A DNA stretch of 64,000 nt from Burkholderia pseudomultivorans (GCF_902499075.1 NZ_CABVPP010000015.1:50687-114686); one strand, 5' to 3'; shown: positions 1 through 11,013, numbered from the stretch's first letter. Notes: generated from the sequence alone by a model not told the origin. Numbers and translations: made by a program.

Positions 1-1002
<1,002 letters not shown>

Positions 1003-1018
1003 TCGAGAGGGCGCGATC

Positions 1019-1867
1019 ATGCTCGAACTCGTTTCAGCGCATGCGTGCCACGGCGGCGAGCAGCGCTTCTATCGCCACGCTTCGACAGCGATCGGCCTGC
1101 CGATGAAGTTCGCCGTGTATCTGCCGCCGCAGGCCGCGCACGGCCGCGTGCCGGCGCTGTTCTATCTCGCGGGGCTCACGTGCACGGAGGAGACGTTCGC
1201 GATCAAGGGCGGCGCGCAGCAGTATGCGGCGCAGCACGGCGTGGCGCTCGTGATGCCCGATACGAGCCCGCGCGGCGCGGGCGCGGCGGGCGAGACTGAC
1301 GCGTGGGATTTCGGCGTCGGCGCGGGCTTCTACGTCGACGCGACCGAGGCACCGTGGTCCGCGCATTACCGGATGGAGTCGTACGTGACCGGCGAGCTGC
1401 GCGAGATCGTGACGGCCGAACTGCCGATCGACGGCGCGCGGCTCGGGATCTTCGGGCACTCGATGGGCGGCCACGGCGCGTTGACGCTGGCGCTGCGCCA
1501 TCCGGACCTGTACCGGTCGGTATCGGCGTTCGCGCCGATCGCGGCGCCGACGCGCTGCCCGTGGGGCGAGAAGGCGTTCTCGGGTTATCTGGGCGCCGAT
1601 CGCGAAGCGTGGAAGGCGCACGACGCGAGCGAACTCGTCGCGCGTGCGGATGCGCCGAAGTTCGCGGACGGCATCCTCGTCGACCAGGGCCTCGCCGATC
1701 AATTCCTCGCGAACCAGCTGAACCCGGACGTGTTCGAAGCCGCGTGCGCGAAGGCCGGCCAGCCGCTGACGCTGCGTCGTCATGCGGGCTACGACCACGG
1801 GTATTACTTCATCTCGACGTTCGTCGCCGATCACGTCGCGCATCATGCGCGCGTGCTGACGCGATGA
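1019..1867 (+). CDS. fghA: S-formylglutathione hydrolase
   Basis: 282 residues, the normal size for the esterase D family. The nucleophile elbow GHSMGGHG puts the catalytic serine at residue 148; the acid is the Asp at 222 or 227 (VDQGLAD) and the base is His260 in YDHGYYF. It hydrolyses S-formylglutathione, the product of the dehydrogenase encoded just upstream, to formate and glutathione. The ATG follows a GAGAGGG Shine-Dalgarno-like stretch. Confidence 0.95.
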   Translation: MLELVSAHACHGGEQRFYRHASTAIGLPMKFAVYLPPQAAHGRVPALFYLAGLTCTEETFAIKGGAQQYAAQHGVALVMPDTSPRGAGAAGETDAWDFGVGAGFYVDATEAPWSAHYRMESYVTGELREIVTAELPIDGARLGIFGHSMGGHGALTLALRHPDLYRSVSAFAPIAAPTRCPWGEKAFSGYLGADREAWKAHDASELVARADAPKFADGILVDQGLADQFLANQLNPDVFEAACAKAGQPLTLRRHAGYDHGYYFISTFVADHVAHHARVLTR

Positions 1868-1902
1868 GCCGAAGCGTGTAACGCGCGGCGGCATCGATAA
1901 AA

Positions 1903-1935
1903 AACGCCGGCGATGCCTTCGGGCACGCCGGCGTT
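1903..1935. terminator. Bidirectional terminator between fghA and znuB
   Basis: A GC-rich stem, AACGCCGGCG...CGCCGGCGTT, with an inner TGCC/GGCA extension and TTC loop, is preceded by an A-run and followed by TTGTTCGTTT. It lies between two convergent genes and can stop both. Confidence 0.75.
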
Positions 1936-1978
1936 GTTCGTTTGCGTCGCGGGCCCGACGCAATGCGGGCCGCGCAGG

Positions 1979-2761
1979 TCAGCGTCGTCTCAACAGGCTT
2001 GCGCCGTACACGAGCCCCGACAGCGCGGTGATCCAGAAGCTGGTCGGCCAGTCGGTGTGATACGCGAGCACGATGCCGAGCCACGCTTCGAACAGCGCGA
2101 ACAGCGCGGCGAGCAGCACGCCGGTCGATAGTCGCGTCGACACGTTCTGCGCGGCGGCAGCCGGGCCGACCAGCAGCGTGAACACGAGCAGCACGCCGAC
2201 GATCTGCGTCGCCGCGGCGACCGCGAGCGCGCACACCGCGAGGAACAGCACCGACACCGTGCGCAGCGACACGCCCTTCGCCTCGGCCAGCTCGGGCTGC
2301 AGCGACGCGAACAGCAGCGGCCGCGCGATCAGCGCGAGCGCGACGAGGCTCACCACGCCGATGCCGGCGAGCACGGCGAGCGTGTCGTGGCTGACCGCGA
2401 GCACGTTGCCGAACAGCAGCGCGGTCACCTGCGTCGCGAACGACGTATAGAAATGCAGGAACAGCAGCCCGAAGCCGAGCGCGCCCGACAGGATCACGCC
2501 GATCGCGACGTCGCGGCCCGCGAGCCGTTCGCCGAGCGCGCCCATCGCGATGCCGGTCGCGAGCGTGAAGCCGACCATGCCCCAGATCGGCGAGATGCCG
2601 AACAGCACCGCGCCCGTCGCGCCGGTGAAGCCGACGTGCGACAGCGCGTGGCCGGCGAAGGTCTGCCCGCGCAGCACGAGGAAGTAGCCGACGATGCCCG
2701 CGAGCACCGCGACGATCCCCGACGCCGCGAAGGCGTTGATCATGAAATCGTATTCAAACAT
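1979..2761 (-). CDS. znuB: Zinc ABC transporter, permease subunit
   Basis: 260 residues from the ATG at 2761, which overlaps the 3' end of znuC by 8 bp; the frame is open further upstream but that would run deep into znuC. The protein is almost entirely hydrophobic, with eight to nine predicted membrane segments, and has the ABC-3 family layout (GYFLVLRGQTFAGHALSHVGF near the N-terminus). It forms the inner-membrane channel for zinc delivered by ZnuA. It is the last gene of zur-znuA-znuC-znuB. Confidence 0.9.
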   Translation of the reverse strand: MFEYDFMINAFAASGIVAVLAGIVGYFLVLRGQTFAGHALSHVGFTGATGAVLFGISPIWGMVGFTLATGIAMGALGERLAGRDVAIGVILSGALGFGLLFLHFYTSFATQVTALLFGNVLAVSHDTLAVLAGIGVVSLVALALIARPLLFASLQPELAEAKGVSLRTVSVLFLAVCALAVAAATQIVGVLLVFTLLVGPAAAAQNVSTRLSTGVLLAALFALFEAWLGIVLAYHTDWPTSFWITALSGLVYGASLLRRR

Positions 2762-3641
2762 CGTGCGAATGCCCGGGATGCGCGTGTCCGTGATGAGGGT
2801 GATGATCGTGGCCGCCGCCGTGCGCATGGCCGTCGTCGTCCTCGTGTTCGTGGTCGTGCTTCTCGATCTCGACGTCGCCCGACATCACGAAGATCTTGCC
2901 GTTCACGCGCATCACGTCGATCGGCGATCCGTAGAGGCGCGACAGCACGGGCTTCGTGATCACCTCGTCGACGGTGCCGAGCGCCGCGACGCCGTTGCCG
3001 AGATACAGCACGCGGTCGAGCGCGTTGAGCAGCGGGTTCAGTTCGTGCGCGGAGAACAGCACGGTGATGCCGAGCTCGCGCTGGACCTTGCGCACGAGTT
3101 CGACGACGCCGCGCTGGTGGTTCGGATCGAGGCTGATCAGCGGCTCGTCGAGCAGCAGCAGCTTCGGATTGCCGAGCAGGCATTGCGCGAGCAGCAGGCG
3201 CTGGCGTTCGCCGCCCGACAGCTCGGACAGCGGCCGGCGCGACAGCGCCCGGCCGCCGACCAGGTCGAGCACGCGGTCGACGTCGCGCCGCGTCGCGGCG
3301 CTCGTGTGCGGCAGCCCCCAGCGATGACCGTCGGCGGCCATCGCGACGAAGTCGTAGCCGCGCATCCGGCGGTTCGCGAGGCCGCTGCGGATCTGCGGCA
3401 TGTAGCCGATCGACGCGTTGCCGCGCGCGACCGGCAGGCCGCCGACCGACAGCGTGCCGCCGGTGACGGGCACGAGCCCGAGCACCGCGCGCATCAGCGT
3501 CGTCTTGCCCGCGCCGTTCGGGCCCAGCACGCCGACGAATTCGCCCGGTTCGATCGAAAAGCTGACATCGCGCAGGATCGTGCGTCCGCCCAGTTCGAGC
3601 GTGACGCGATCGACGGCGAGTGCGTGGGGATTCGGTGTCAT
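2754..3641 (-). CDS. znuC: Zinc ABC transporter, ATP-binding subunit with histidine-rich C-terminal tail
   Basis: 295 residues from the ATG at 3641, which overlaps the znuA stop by 4 bp (ATGA). Walker A is GPNGAGKT (residues 40-47), the signature is LSGGERQ, and Walker B is LLLLDEP. It energises import through ZnuB. The last ~35 residues hold 14 histidines mixed with Asp/Glu/Gly, an unusual metal-binding tail for the ATPase subunit. The partner ZnuA has no clear His-rich loop, so this tail may be the zinc-sensing or zinc-buffering part of the system (inference). Confidence 0.93.
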   Translation of the reverse strand: MTPNPHALAVDRVTLELGGRTILRDVSFSIEPGEFVGVLGPNGAGKTTLMRAVLGLVPVTGGTLSVGGLPVARGNASIGYMPQIRSGLANRRMRGYDFVAMAADGHRWGLPHTSAATRRDVDRVLDLVGGRALSRRPLSELSGGERQRLLLAQCLLGNPKLLLLDEPLISLDPNHQRGVVELVRKVQRELGITVLFSAHELNPLLNALDRVLYLGNGVAALGTVDEVITKPVLSRLYGSPIDVMRVNGKIFVMSGDVEIEKHDHEHEDDDGHAHGGGHDHHPHHGHAHPGHSHDV

Positions 3642-4579
3642 TTCTTGCCGGTGGAAAGCGCATTGCCGAGCGCGTCGAGCTGCGCGGCCATCCATTGCTG
3701 GAAGGTCTTGCCGGCCGGCTGCGTCTCGGTGACGCTGACCGTCGGCACGCCGCTGTCGTGCGCGATCTTCAGCATCCGCGTGGTCATCGCTTCCTCGGCC
3801 TGGCTGTTGTAGATCAGCACGCGCACCTGCTTGTCGCGCAGATCCTTCTCGAATGCGGCGACGTCCTGCGCGCTCGCCTCGGTGTCGTTCATCGTCGCGA
3901 GCTGGAAGCGCTGGTTGCGCATCTCGAGGCCGATCGCGTCGGCCATGTAGCCGAACACGGGCTCGGTGGCCGTCACGGGCGCGCCCTTGTACTGCGCGCG
4001 CAGCGCGGCGACCTTGTCGTCGACGGGCTTCAGCGACGCGACGAACTTCTGCAGGTTCGCATCGTATTCGGCCTTGTTGGCCGGATCGGCGCGGCCGAGC
4101 TCGGTCGCGATCGCGCGCGCGGCGGCCGGCATCGTCGCCGGGTCGTACCACAGGTGCGGGTTGTCGCCGGCCTTCTTGCCGACCAGGTCGGCGACGACGA
4201 TCGTCGCGCGCTTCGCCTGTTTCGATGCGCCGAGCAGCTTGCCCATCCACGGATCGTAGGCGGCGCCGTTGTAGATCACGAGCTGCGCGTGCTGCAGCGC
4301 GCGCGCGGTCTTCGGGCTCGCCTCGAACAGATGCGGATCCTGGTCGGGATTGCTGAGGATGCTGGTGACCGCGACGTGGCGGCCGCCGATCTGCGCGACG
4401 ACGTCGCCGTAGAAATTCTCCGCGGCGACGACATTGACGGGCGCGGCCTGCGCGAGCGCGGGCGCCGCGAGCGACAGCGCGGCGACGCCGGCGGCGAGCC
4501 AGCGCACGGCGCGCGACGCGGTGGAACGACGAACGGGCGACAGGGCGCGCAGCGGTGCGCGCTTCAGGGCAATGGACAT
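3638..4579 (-). CDS. znuA: Zinc ABC transporter, periplasmic zinc-binding protein
   Basis: 313 residues with an N-terminal export signal (basic stretch, then a hydrophobic core ending near ALAQA). It is a cluster A-I metal-binding lipocalin-like fold of the ZnuA/TroA type, with conserved histidines in HLFEASPKTA and NPHLWYDP and a conserved Glu in TATEPVFGYMAD. The long His/Asp loop found in enteric ZnuA is missing. It captures zinc in the periplasm and hands it to ZnuB. It lies 46 bp downstream of zur and overlaps znuC by 4 bp. Confidence 0.93.
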   Translation of the reverse strand: MSIALKRAPLRALSPVRRSTASRAVRWLAAGVAALSLAAPALAQAAPVNVVAAENFYGDVVAQIGGRHVAVTSILSNPDQDPHLFEASPKTARALQHAQLVIYNGAAYDPWMGKLLGASKQAKRATIVVADLVGKKAGDNPHLWYDPATMPAAARAIATELGRADPANKAEYDANLQKFVASLKPVDDKVAALRAQYKGAPVTATEPVFGYMADAIGLEMRNQRFQLATMNDTEASAQDVAAFEKDLRDKQVRVLIYNSQAEEAMTTRMLKIAHDSGVPTVSVTETQPAGKTFQQWMAAQLDALGNALSTGKK

Positions 4580-4625
4580 GGAACTCCTCGTTGGAAGGGG
4601 CGGCGCACGCGCCGCGCGATCGACG

Positions 4626-5087
4626 TCAGCGCTGCGCGGGCTTGCGCTTGCAGTGGCCGCACAGGCCGCTCAGCTCGACGACCTGGTGGTGAACTTCGAA
4701 ACCGTGCGCGGGCTCGCTCGACGACAGCTGCTTCGCGAGGTCGCCGCCGGGAATCTCGACGGTGTCGCCGCACGCGTCGCAGATCAGGAACTGGCCTTCG
4801 TGCGGCACGCCGATTTCGCAGCACGCGAAGAACGCGTTCTTCGACTCGATCCGGTGGATGAAGCCGTGCTCGACGAGGAAGTCGAGCGCGCGATAGACGG
4901 TCGTGGGCGGTACGCGGCCGCGCTTCGGCTCGAGTTCGGCGAGCAGGTCGTAGGCGCCGATCGGGCGCTGCGCGGCGAGCACGTGCTCGTAGACCTGGCG
5001 GCGCAGCGGCGTCCACGCGAGCCCGTGCTCGGCGGCAAATGCGTCGGCCCGGGACAGCCGGGCGGCGAGGGAGGAGGAGGTAGCCAT
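4626..5087 (-). CDS. zur: Zinc uptake regulator, Fur family
   Basis: 153 residues. The N-terminal winged helix includes TPLRRQVYEHV and the recognition region TTVYRALDFLVEHGFIHRI; the C-terminal dimerisation half carries two CxxC pairs, ICDACG and LCGHC, for the structural zinc. As first gene of the zinc uptake operon it is most likely Zur rather than Fur or PerR. It represses the operon when zinc is sufficient. The only upstream site is a dyad at 5117-5138, so autoregulation of the whole operon is expected. Confidence 0.92.
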   Translation of the reverse strand: MATSSSLAARLSRADAFAAEHGLAWTPLRRQVYEHVLAAQRPIGAYDLLAELEPKRGRVPPTTVYRALDFLVEHGFIHRIESKNAFFACCEIGVPHEGQFLICDACGDTVEIPGGDLAKQLSSSEPAHGFEVHHQVVELSGLCGHCKRKPAQR

Positions 5088-5116
5088 GGCGTCAAGCAGG
5101 CGATGAAACGGAGTAC

Positions 5117-5138
5117 GGCGATGATATAACGTATCGCC
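5117..5138 (-). promoter_or_regulatory. Candidate Zur operator / zur-znu promoter
   Basis: A dyad GGCGAT-N10-ATCGCC surrounds the AT-rich centre GATATAACG, 30 bp upstream of the zur start. The AT-rich core inside dyad arms resembles proteobacterial Zur boxes, and position fits repression of zur-znuACB. No other operator-like sequence is obvious in this gap. Confidence 0.55.
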
Positions 5139-5312
5139 ATCCCGTGCAGCCCGATTTCCGCCCCGATTCTGCCTCGGCGCGCCATCCAGCCCTGTTTAAG
5201 CCCCGTCCGCCGCACCGCATCGACGCGCAAAGCGCGTTGTCCGGCCTGCGTCGCCGGCCCGCGACCGGACGCCGCCGTGCGGCGGCGCATCATCGAAAGC
5301 TGTCGTCCCGCC

Positions 5313-5372
5313 TTGACAGCGCGAATCGCGTATCCGATCATTCGATCACTAACAGAGCAATTGTTCGTGCCG
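5313..5372 (+). promoter_or_regulatory. Polyol operon promoter with SorC-type operator
   Basis: TTGACA (5313-5318) and GATCAT (5336-5341), 17 bp apart, form a sigma-70-like promoter. Overlapping the -10 is an imperfect inverted repeat with 17-bp arms and a 7-bp spacer (5331-5347 and 5355-5371). Left arm TATCCGATCATTCGATC and right arm GAGCAATTGTTCGTGCC match the arms of the near-perfect palindrome upstream of dalD at 18237-18279, with the same spacer length. Probable binding site of the SorC-family regulator encoded at 13911-14864. Confidence 0.65.
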
Positions 5373-5427
5373 CGAGCGTTCGCTCACTTCGCGGCCGTCG
5401 TACAGCAGAACGAACCGGAGACAGCCA

Positions 5428-6204
5428 GTGAGACTGGAAGACAAGGTCGCGATCCTGACGGGCGCCGCAAGCGGCATCGGCGAGGCGGTCGCGCAACGCT
5501 ATCTGGACGAGGGCGCGCGCTGCGTGCTGGTCGACGTGAAGCCGCCGAGCGGCTCGCTCGCGAAACTCGTCGAAACCCATCCCGGCCGCGCAGTGGCCGT
5601 CACCGCGGACGTCACGCGCCGCGACGACATCGAACGCATCGTCGCGACCGCGGTCGAGCGCTTCGGCGGCGTCGACATCCTGTTCAACAACGCCGCGCTG
5701 TTCGACATGCGTCCGATCCTCGACGAATCGTGGGACGTGTTCGACCGGCTGTTCGCGGTCAACGTGAAGGGGCTGTTTTTCCTGATGCAGGCTGTCGCGC
5801 AGCGGATGGTCGAGCAGGGGCGCGGCGGCAAGATCGTCAACATGTCGTCGCAGGCCGGCCGTCGCGGCGAGGCGCTCGTCTCGCACTACTGTGCGACGAA
5901 GGCGGCCGTAATCAGCTATACGCAGTCGGCCGCGCTCGCGCTCGCGCCGCACCGGATCAACGTGAACGGCATCGCGCCGGGCGTGGTCGACACGCCGATG
6001 TGGGAGCAGGTCGACGCGCTGTTCGCGCGCTACGAGAACCGGCCGCTCGGCGAGAAGAAGCGGCTCGTCGGCGAAGCGGTGCCGCTCGGCCGCATGGGCG
6101 TGCCGGGCGACCTGACGGGCGCCGCGCTGTTCCTCGCGTCGGCCGACGCCGATTACATCACCGCCCAGACGCTGAACGTCGACGGCGGCAACTGGATGAG
6201 CTGA
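5428..6204 (+). CDS. smoS: Short-chain polyol dehydrogenase (sorbitol/galactitol dehydrogenase type)
   Basis: 258 residues from a GTG start; no ATG gives a complete Rossmann N-terminus. TGAASGIG is the NAD-binding motif, NNAA follows, and the catalytic Ser-Tyr-Lys set is in MSSQAG and HYCATK. It resembles SDR sorbitol dehydrogenases such as SmoS, which oxidise D-sorbitol to fructose and galactitol to tagatose. It is the first gene of an operon holding a sugar kinase, a GatZ-like protein and a polyol ABC importer, so it performs the first oxidation in the cytoplasm. The exact substrate is not shown by sequence. Confidence 0.85.
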   Translation: MRLEDKVAILTGAASGIGEAVAQRYLDEGARCVLVDVKPPSGSLAKLVETHPGRAVAVTADVTRRDDIERIVATAVERFGGVDILFNNAALFDMRPILDESWDVFDRLFAVNVKGLFFLMQAVAQRMVEQGRGGKIVNMSSQAGRRGEALVSHYCATKAAVISYTQSAALALAPHRINVNGIAPGVVDTPMWEQVDALFARYENRPLGEKKRLVGEAVPLGRMGVPGDLTGAALFLASADADYITAQTLNVDGGNWMS

Positions 6205-6303
6205 CATGGCAGCGTCCGTCTGCGCCACCGCATGCGCGATCCCCGTTTGCCGGTCGACAGCCCGCGCGTCGCACGATGCGGCGCGCGTCGAACGAGGGCT
6301 CGC

Positions 6304-7263
6304 ATGATGGCCGAGATCGTGGTCGCCGGCGAACTGCTGGCCGAATTCGTCGCCGCCGAGCGCGGCCAGGGCTTCGATGCGCCGGGCTTGTTCGCGGGGC
6401 CGTTTCCGAGCGGTGCGCCCGCGATCTTCGCGGACCAGGCCGCGCGGCTCGGCGCGCGCGTCGCATATGCGGGCTGCGTCGGCCGCGACGCGTTCGGCGA
6501 TGCGATCGTCGCGCGGCTCGAACGCGACGGCGTCGACGTCGCGCGGATCCGCCGCGTCGACCGCCCGACCGGCACCGCCTTCGTCGCCTACCGCGACGAC
6601 GGTTCGCGCAGCTTCGTGTTCAGTCTCGCAACGAGCGCGGCCGCCTGCGTCGATGCGTCCGACGTCGACGCGTCGATGTTCGACGGCTGCCGCTATTTCC
6701 ACGTGATGGGTTCGTCGCTGACCAGCGAATCGGCGATCGCTGCCGTGCAGCGCGGCGTGATCGAGGCGGCGCGCGTCGGCGCGAAGATCTCGTTCGACCC
6801 GAACGTGCGCCGCGAAATGCTGAGCTTCCGTCCGATGCGCGCGGCGCTCGACGAGATGCTCGCGGCCTGCCACCTGTTCCTGCCGAGCGATGCCGACCTG
6901 CCGTTCTTCTGCGGGCCGCAGCCGGCCGAGCGCGCGATCGCCGGCCTGCTCGCGACGCATCCGCTGCTCGAACGCGTGGTGCTCAAGCGCGGCGCGGCCG
7001 GCAGCGTCGCGTTCGATCGCGCGAGCCGCGTCGACGCGCCGGCCTGGCCGGTCGACGAGGTCGATCCGACCGGCGCCGGCGACTGCTTCGGCGGCACGCT
7101 GGTCGCGAGCCTCGTCGCCGGCGCGCCGATCGACGTCGCGCTGCGCCGCGCGAATGCGGCCGGCGCGATCGCCGTCACGCGGCGCGGCCCGATGGAGGGC
7201 AACAGCAGCGCCGCCGAAATCGACCGTTTCCTGACCGAACGAGGTGTCGCATGTCCGGCCTGA
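6304..7263 (+). CDS. PfkB-family ketohexokinase (fructokinase or tagatose kinase)
   Basis: 319 residues from the ATG at 6304; upstream in-frame codons read as non-conserved Arg-rich sequence. PfkB signatures are present: an N-terminal GELLAEF-like region, and the C-terminal DPTGAGDCFGGTL motif with the catalytic Asp and anion hole. It should phosphorylate the ketose made by the upstream dehydrogenase. The next gene, overlapping by 13 bp, is GatZ-like, which favours tagatose-6-phosphate as product, although fructokinase activity is equally compatible with the fold. Confidence 0.8.
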   Translation: MMAEIVVAGELLAEFVAAERGQGFDAPGLFAGPFPSGAPAIFADQAARLGARVAYAGCVGRDAFGDAIVARLERDGVDVARIRRVDRPTGTAFVAYRDDGSRSFVFSLATSAAACVDASDVDASMFDGCRYFHVMGSSLTSESAIAAVQRGVIEAARVGAKISFDPNVRREMLSFRPMRAALDEMLAACHLFLPSDADLPFFCGPQPAERAIAGLLATHPLLERVVLKRGAAGSVAFDRASRVDAPAWPVDEVDPTGAGDCFGGTLVASLVAGAPIDVALRRANAAGAIAVTRRGPMEGNSSAAEIDRFLTERGVACPA

Positions 7264-8591
7264 CGACCGTCGCCGAGCGCGTGCACGGCGCGCATGCGCA
7301 GGCCGTGCTGCGGATGATCTTCGACGCGAACCGGGCCGACGCGCAGCGCGGCATCTATGCGGTCTGCAGCGCGCACCGGCTGGTGCTGGAGGCCGCATGC
7401 GAAGCGGCGCGCGCGGACGGCTCGCCGCTGCTGATCGAGGCGACCTGCAACCAGGTGAACCATCTCGGCGGCTATACGGGCATGACGCCCGCCGATTTCC
7501 GCCGCGACGTCGACGCGATCGCCGCGCGCTGCGGGCTCGCGCCGTCGGCGCTCGTGCTCGGCGGCGACCATCTCGGCCCGAACCCGTGGCGACACCGCCG
7601 CGCGGCCGACGCGATGCGCGAGGCCTGCGCGATGGTCGCCGCGTATGTCGAAGCCGGGTTCGAAAAGATCCACCTCGACGCGAGCATGGCCTGCGCGGAC
7701 GATCCGGCGCCGCTCGACGATCGCACGATCGCCGCGCGCGCGGCCGAGCTGTGCCGTGCAGCCGAAGCGGCGGCGTCGCGCGCCGGCGTCGCGCCCGTCT
7801 ACGTGATCGGCACCGAGGTGCCGACGCCGGGCGGCGAATCCGGCGGCGACGCGATCGCGCAGATCGCGGTCACGCGCAGCGACAGCATCGCGGCGACGCT
7901 CGACGCGCATCGCGCCGCGTTCGCGGCGGCCGGGCTCGACGACGCGTGGACGCGCGTCGTCGCGATCGTCGCGCAGCCCGGCGTCGACTTCGACGATCGC
8001 CACGTGCTCGACTACGACAGCGCGAAGGCCGCGTCGCTCGGCGCGAGCATCCTGCGCACGCCGCGCCTCGTGTTCGAGGCGCACTCGACCGACTACCAGA
8101 CCGAAGGCGCGCTCGCCGCGCTCGTGCGCGACCACTTCGCGATCCTGAAGGTCGGCCCGGCGCTGACCTTCGCGCTGCGCGAGGCGCTGTTCGCGCTGAC
8201 CTTCATCGAGGACGCGCTGATCGACGACGCGGCCGGGCGCTCGCGGCTGCGCGACGTCGTCGACGAAGCGATGCGCGCGCAGCCCGAGCACTGGGCGCCC
8301 TACTACCGTGGCGACGAGACCGCGCAGCGGCTCGCGCGCCAGTTCAGCTACAGCGACCGGATCCGCTACTACTGGCTGCAGCCGGCAGTCGCGGCCGCGG
8401 TCGAGCGGCTGTTCGGCAATCTCGCGCGGCAGCCGGTGCCCGAGACGCTCGTCGCGCAGTGGCTGCCGGACGTCTACGCGGCGTGCCGCACGGGCGGGCT
8501 CGCGCACGAGCCGCGCGCGTGGGTGCGCCACCGGATACGCGACGTGATCGCGCACTACGCGCGCGCGTGCGGAATGCAGCGGCCGGCTTGA
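7251..8591 (+). CDS. gatZ: GatZ/KbaZ family protein, probable D-tagatose-6-phosphate 4-epimerase
   Basis: 446 residues from the ATG at 7251, overlapping the kinase gene. It aligns along its length with GatZ/KbaZ proteins (IEATCNQVNHLGGYTGMTP, LGGDHLGPNPW, KIHLDAS, YVIGTEVPTPGG). In enteric bacteria GatZ is described as a non-catalytic partner of the aldolase GatY, but no GatY/KbaY-like gene is present. In Agrobacterium galactitol catabolism a GatZ homologue acts as tagatose-6-phosphate 4-epimerase, giving fructose-6-phosphate. The neighbouring dehydrogenase and kinase fit that route. Confidence 0.8.
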   Translation: MSGLTTVAERVHGAHAQAVLRMIFDANRADAQRGIYAVCSAHRLVLEAACEAARADGSPLLIEATCNQVNHLGGYTGMTPADFRRDVDAIAARCGLAPSALVLGGDHLGPNPWRHRRAADAMREACAMVAAYVEAGFEKIHLDASMACADDPAPLDDRTIAARAAELCRAAEAAASRAGVAPVYVIGTEVPTPGGESGGDAIAQIAVTRSDSIAATLDAHRAAFAAAGLDDAWTRVVAIVAQPGVDFDDRHVLDYDSAKAASLGASILRTPRLVFEAHSTDYQTEGALAALVRDHFAILKVGPALTFALREALFALTFIEDALIDDAAGRSRLRDVVDEAMRAQPEHWAPYYRGDETAQRLARQFSYSDRIRYYWLQPAVAAAVERLFGNLARQPVPETLVAQWLPDVYAACRTGGLAHEPRAWVRHRIRDVIAHYARACGMQRPA

Positions 8592-8648
8592 CGGCCGGAA
8601 ACGAAACCCCGCAACACCGACGACCCTAACAATCACAGGAGACATGCC

Positions 8649-9974
8649 ATGCAACGAACGATGCTTGCCGCCGCCGCCCGCCGCTTCGCCGCGGCCGCGC
8701 TCGCGACGGCTGCCGGCGCCGCGAGCGCGGGCACGCTGACGATCGCGACGCTGAACAACCCCGACATGATCGAGCTGAAGAAGCTGTCGCCGGCGTTCGA
8801 GAAGGCGAACCCCGACATCAAGCTGAACTGGGTGATCCTCGAGGAGAACGTGCTGCGCCAGCGCGCGACGACCGACATCACGACCGGCAGCGGCCAGTTC
8901 GACGTGATGGCGATCGGCACCTACGAGACGCCGCAGTGGGGCAAGCGCGGCTGGCTTGCGCCGATCGCCGGGCTGCCGGCCGACTACGACCTGAACGACA
9001 TCGTGAAGACGGCGCGCGACAGCCTGTCGTACAACGGCCAGCTCTACGCGCTGCCGTTCTACGTCGAGAGTTCGATGACGTTCTACCGCAAGGACTTGTT
9101 CGCGGCGAAGGGGCTGAAGATGCCCGACCAGCCGACCTACGACCAGATCGCCGAATTCGCGGACAAGCTCACCGACAAGTCGAAGGGCACCTACGGGATC
9201 TGCCTGCGCGGCAAGGCCGGCTGGGGCGAGAACATGGCGTACGTGTCGACGGTCGTGAACACGTTCGGCGGCCGCTGGTTCGACGAGAAGTGGCATGCGC
9301 AGCTCACGTCGCCGGAATGGAAGAAGGCGATCACGTTCTACGTGAACCTGCTGAAGAAGGACGGGCCGCCGGGAGCGAGCTCGAACGGCTTCAACGAGAA
9401 CCTGACGCTGACCGCGTCGGGCAAGTGCGCGATGTGGATCGACGCGACGGTCGCGGCCGGGATGCTCTATAACAAGCAGCAGTCGCAGGTGGCCGACAAG
9501 ATCGGCTTCGCGGCCGCGCCGGTCGCCGTCACGCCGAAAGGCTCGCACTGGCTGTGGGCATGGGCGCTCGCGATCCCGAAGACGTCGAAGCAGCAGGACG
9601 CCGCGCGCAAGTTCATCGCGTGGGCGACCTCGAAGCAGTACATCGAGATGGTCGGCAAGGACGAGGGCTGGGCGTCGGTGCCGCCGGGCACGCGCACGTC
9701 GACCTATCAGCGGCCGGAGTACAAGGCCGCCGCGCCGTTCTCGGACTTCGTGCTGAAGGCGATCGAGACGGCCGACCCGAACGATCCGTCGCTGAAGAAG
9801 GTGCCGTACACGGGCGTGCAGTACGTCGGGATTCCCGAATTCCAGTCGTTCGGCACGGTAGTCGGCCAGGCGATCGCGGGTGCGGTCGCGGGGCAGATGA
9901 CGGTCGACCAGGCGCTCGCCGCCGGACAGGCCGCCGCCGATCGCGCGGTGCGGCAGGCCGGCTACCAGAAGTAA
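8649..9974 (+). CDS. smoE: Polyol ABC transporter, periplasmic binding protein
   Basis: 441 residues with a cleavable signal (Arg-rich start, alanine-rich core, AASAG cleavage region). Family 1 solute-binding protein of the sorbitol/mannitol type; characteristic segments include LNWVILEENVLRQR, GQFDVMAIGTYE and LPFYVESSMTFYRKDLF. An AGGAGAC ribosome site precedes the ATG. It delivers polyol to the two permeases encoded immediately downstream. Confidence 0.9.
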   Translation: MQRTMLAAAARRFAAAALATAAGAASAGTLTIATLNNPDMIELKKLSPAFEKANPDIKLNWVILEENVLRQRATTDITTGSGQFDVMAIGTYETPQWGKRGWLAPIAGLPADYDLNDIVKTARDSLSYNGQLYALPFYVESSMTFYRKDLFAAKGLKMPDQPTYDQIAEFADKLTDKSKGTYGICLRGKAGWGENMAYVSTVVNTFGGRWFDEKWHAQLTSPEWKKAITFYVNLLKKDGPPGASSNGFNENLTLTASGKCAMWIDATVAAGMLYNKQQSQVADKIGFAAAPVAVTPKGSHWLWAWALAIPKTSKQQDAARKFIAWATSKQYIEMVGKDEGWASVPPGTRTSTYQRPEYKAAAPFSDFVLKAIETADPNDPSLKKVPYTGVQYVGIPEFQSFGTVVGQAIAGAVAGQMTVDQALAAGQAAADRAVRQAGYQK

Positions 9975-10065
9975 CGCGGACTGCGCCGTCGTGCACGGCG
10001 CGCCGCCGAAGCGGCAACGCGGGCGCGCCGTTCGCGCCCGCGCGTCAACCGGAGGGACTCCGATC

Positions 10066-11009
<944 letters not shown>

Positions 11010-11013
<4 letters not shown>

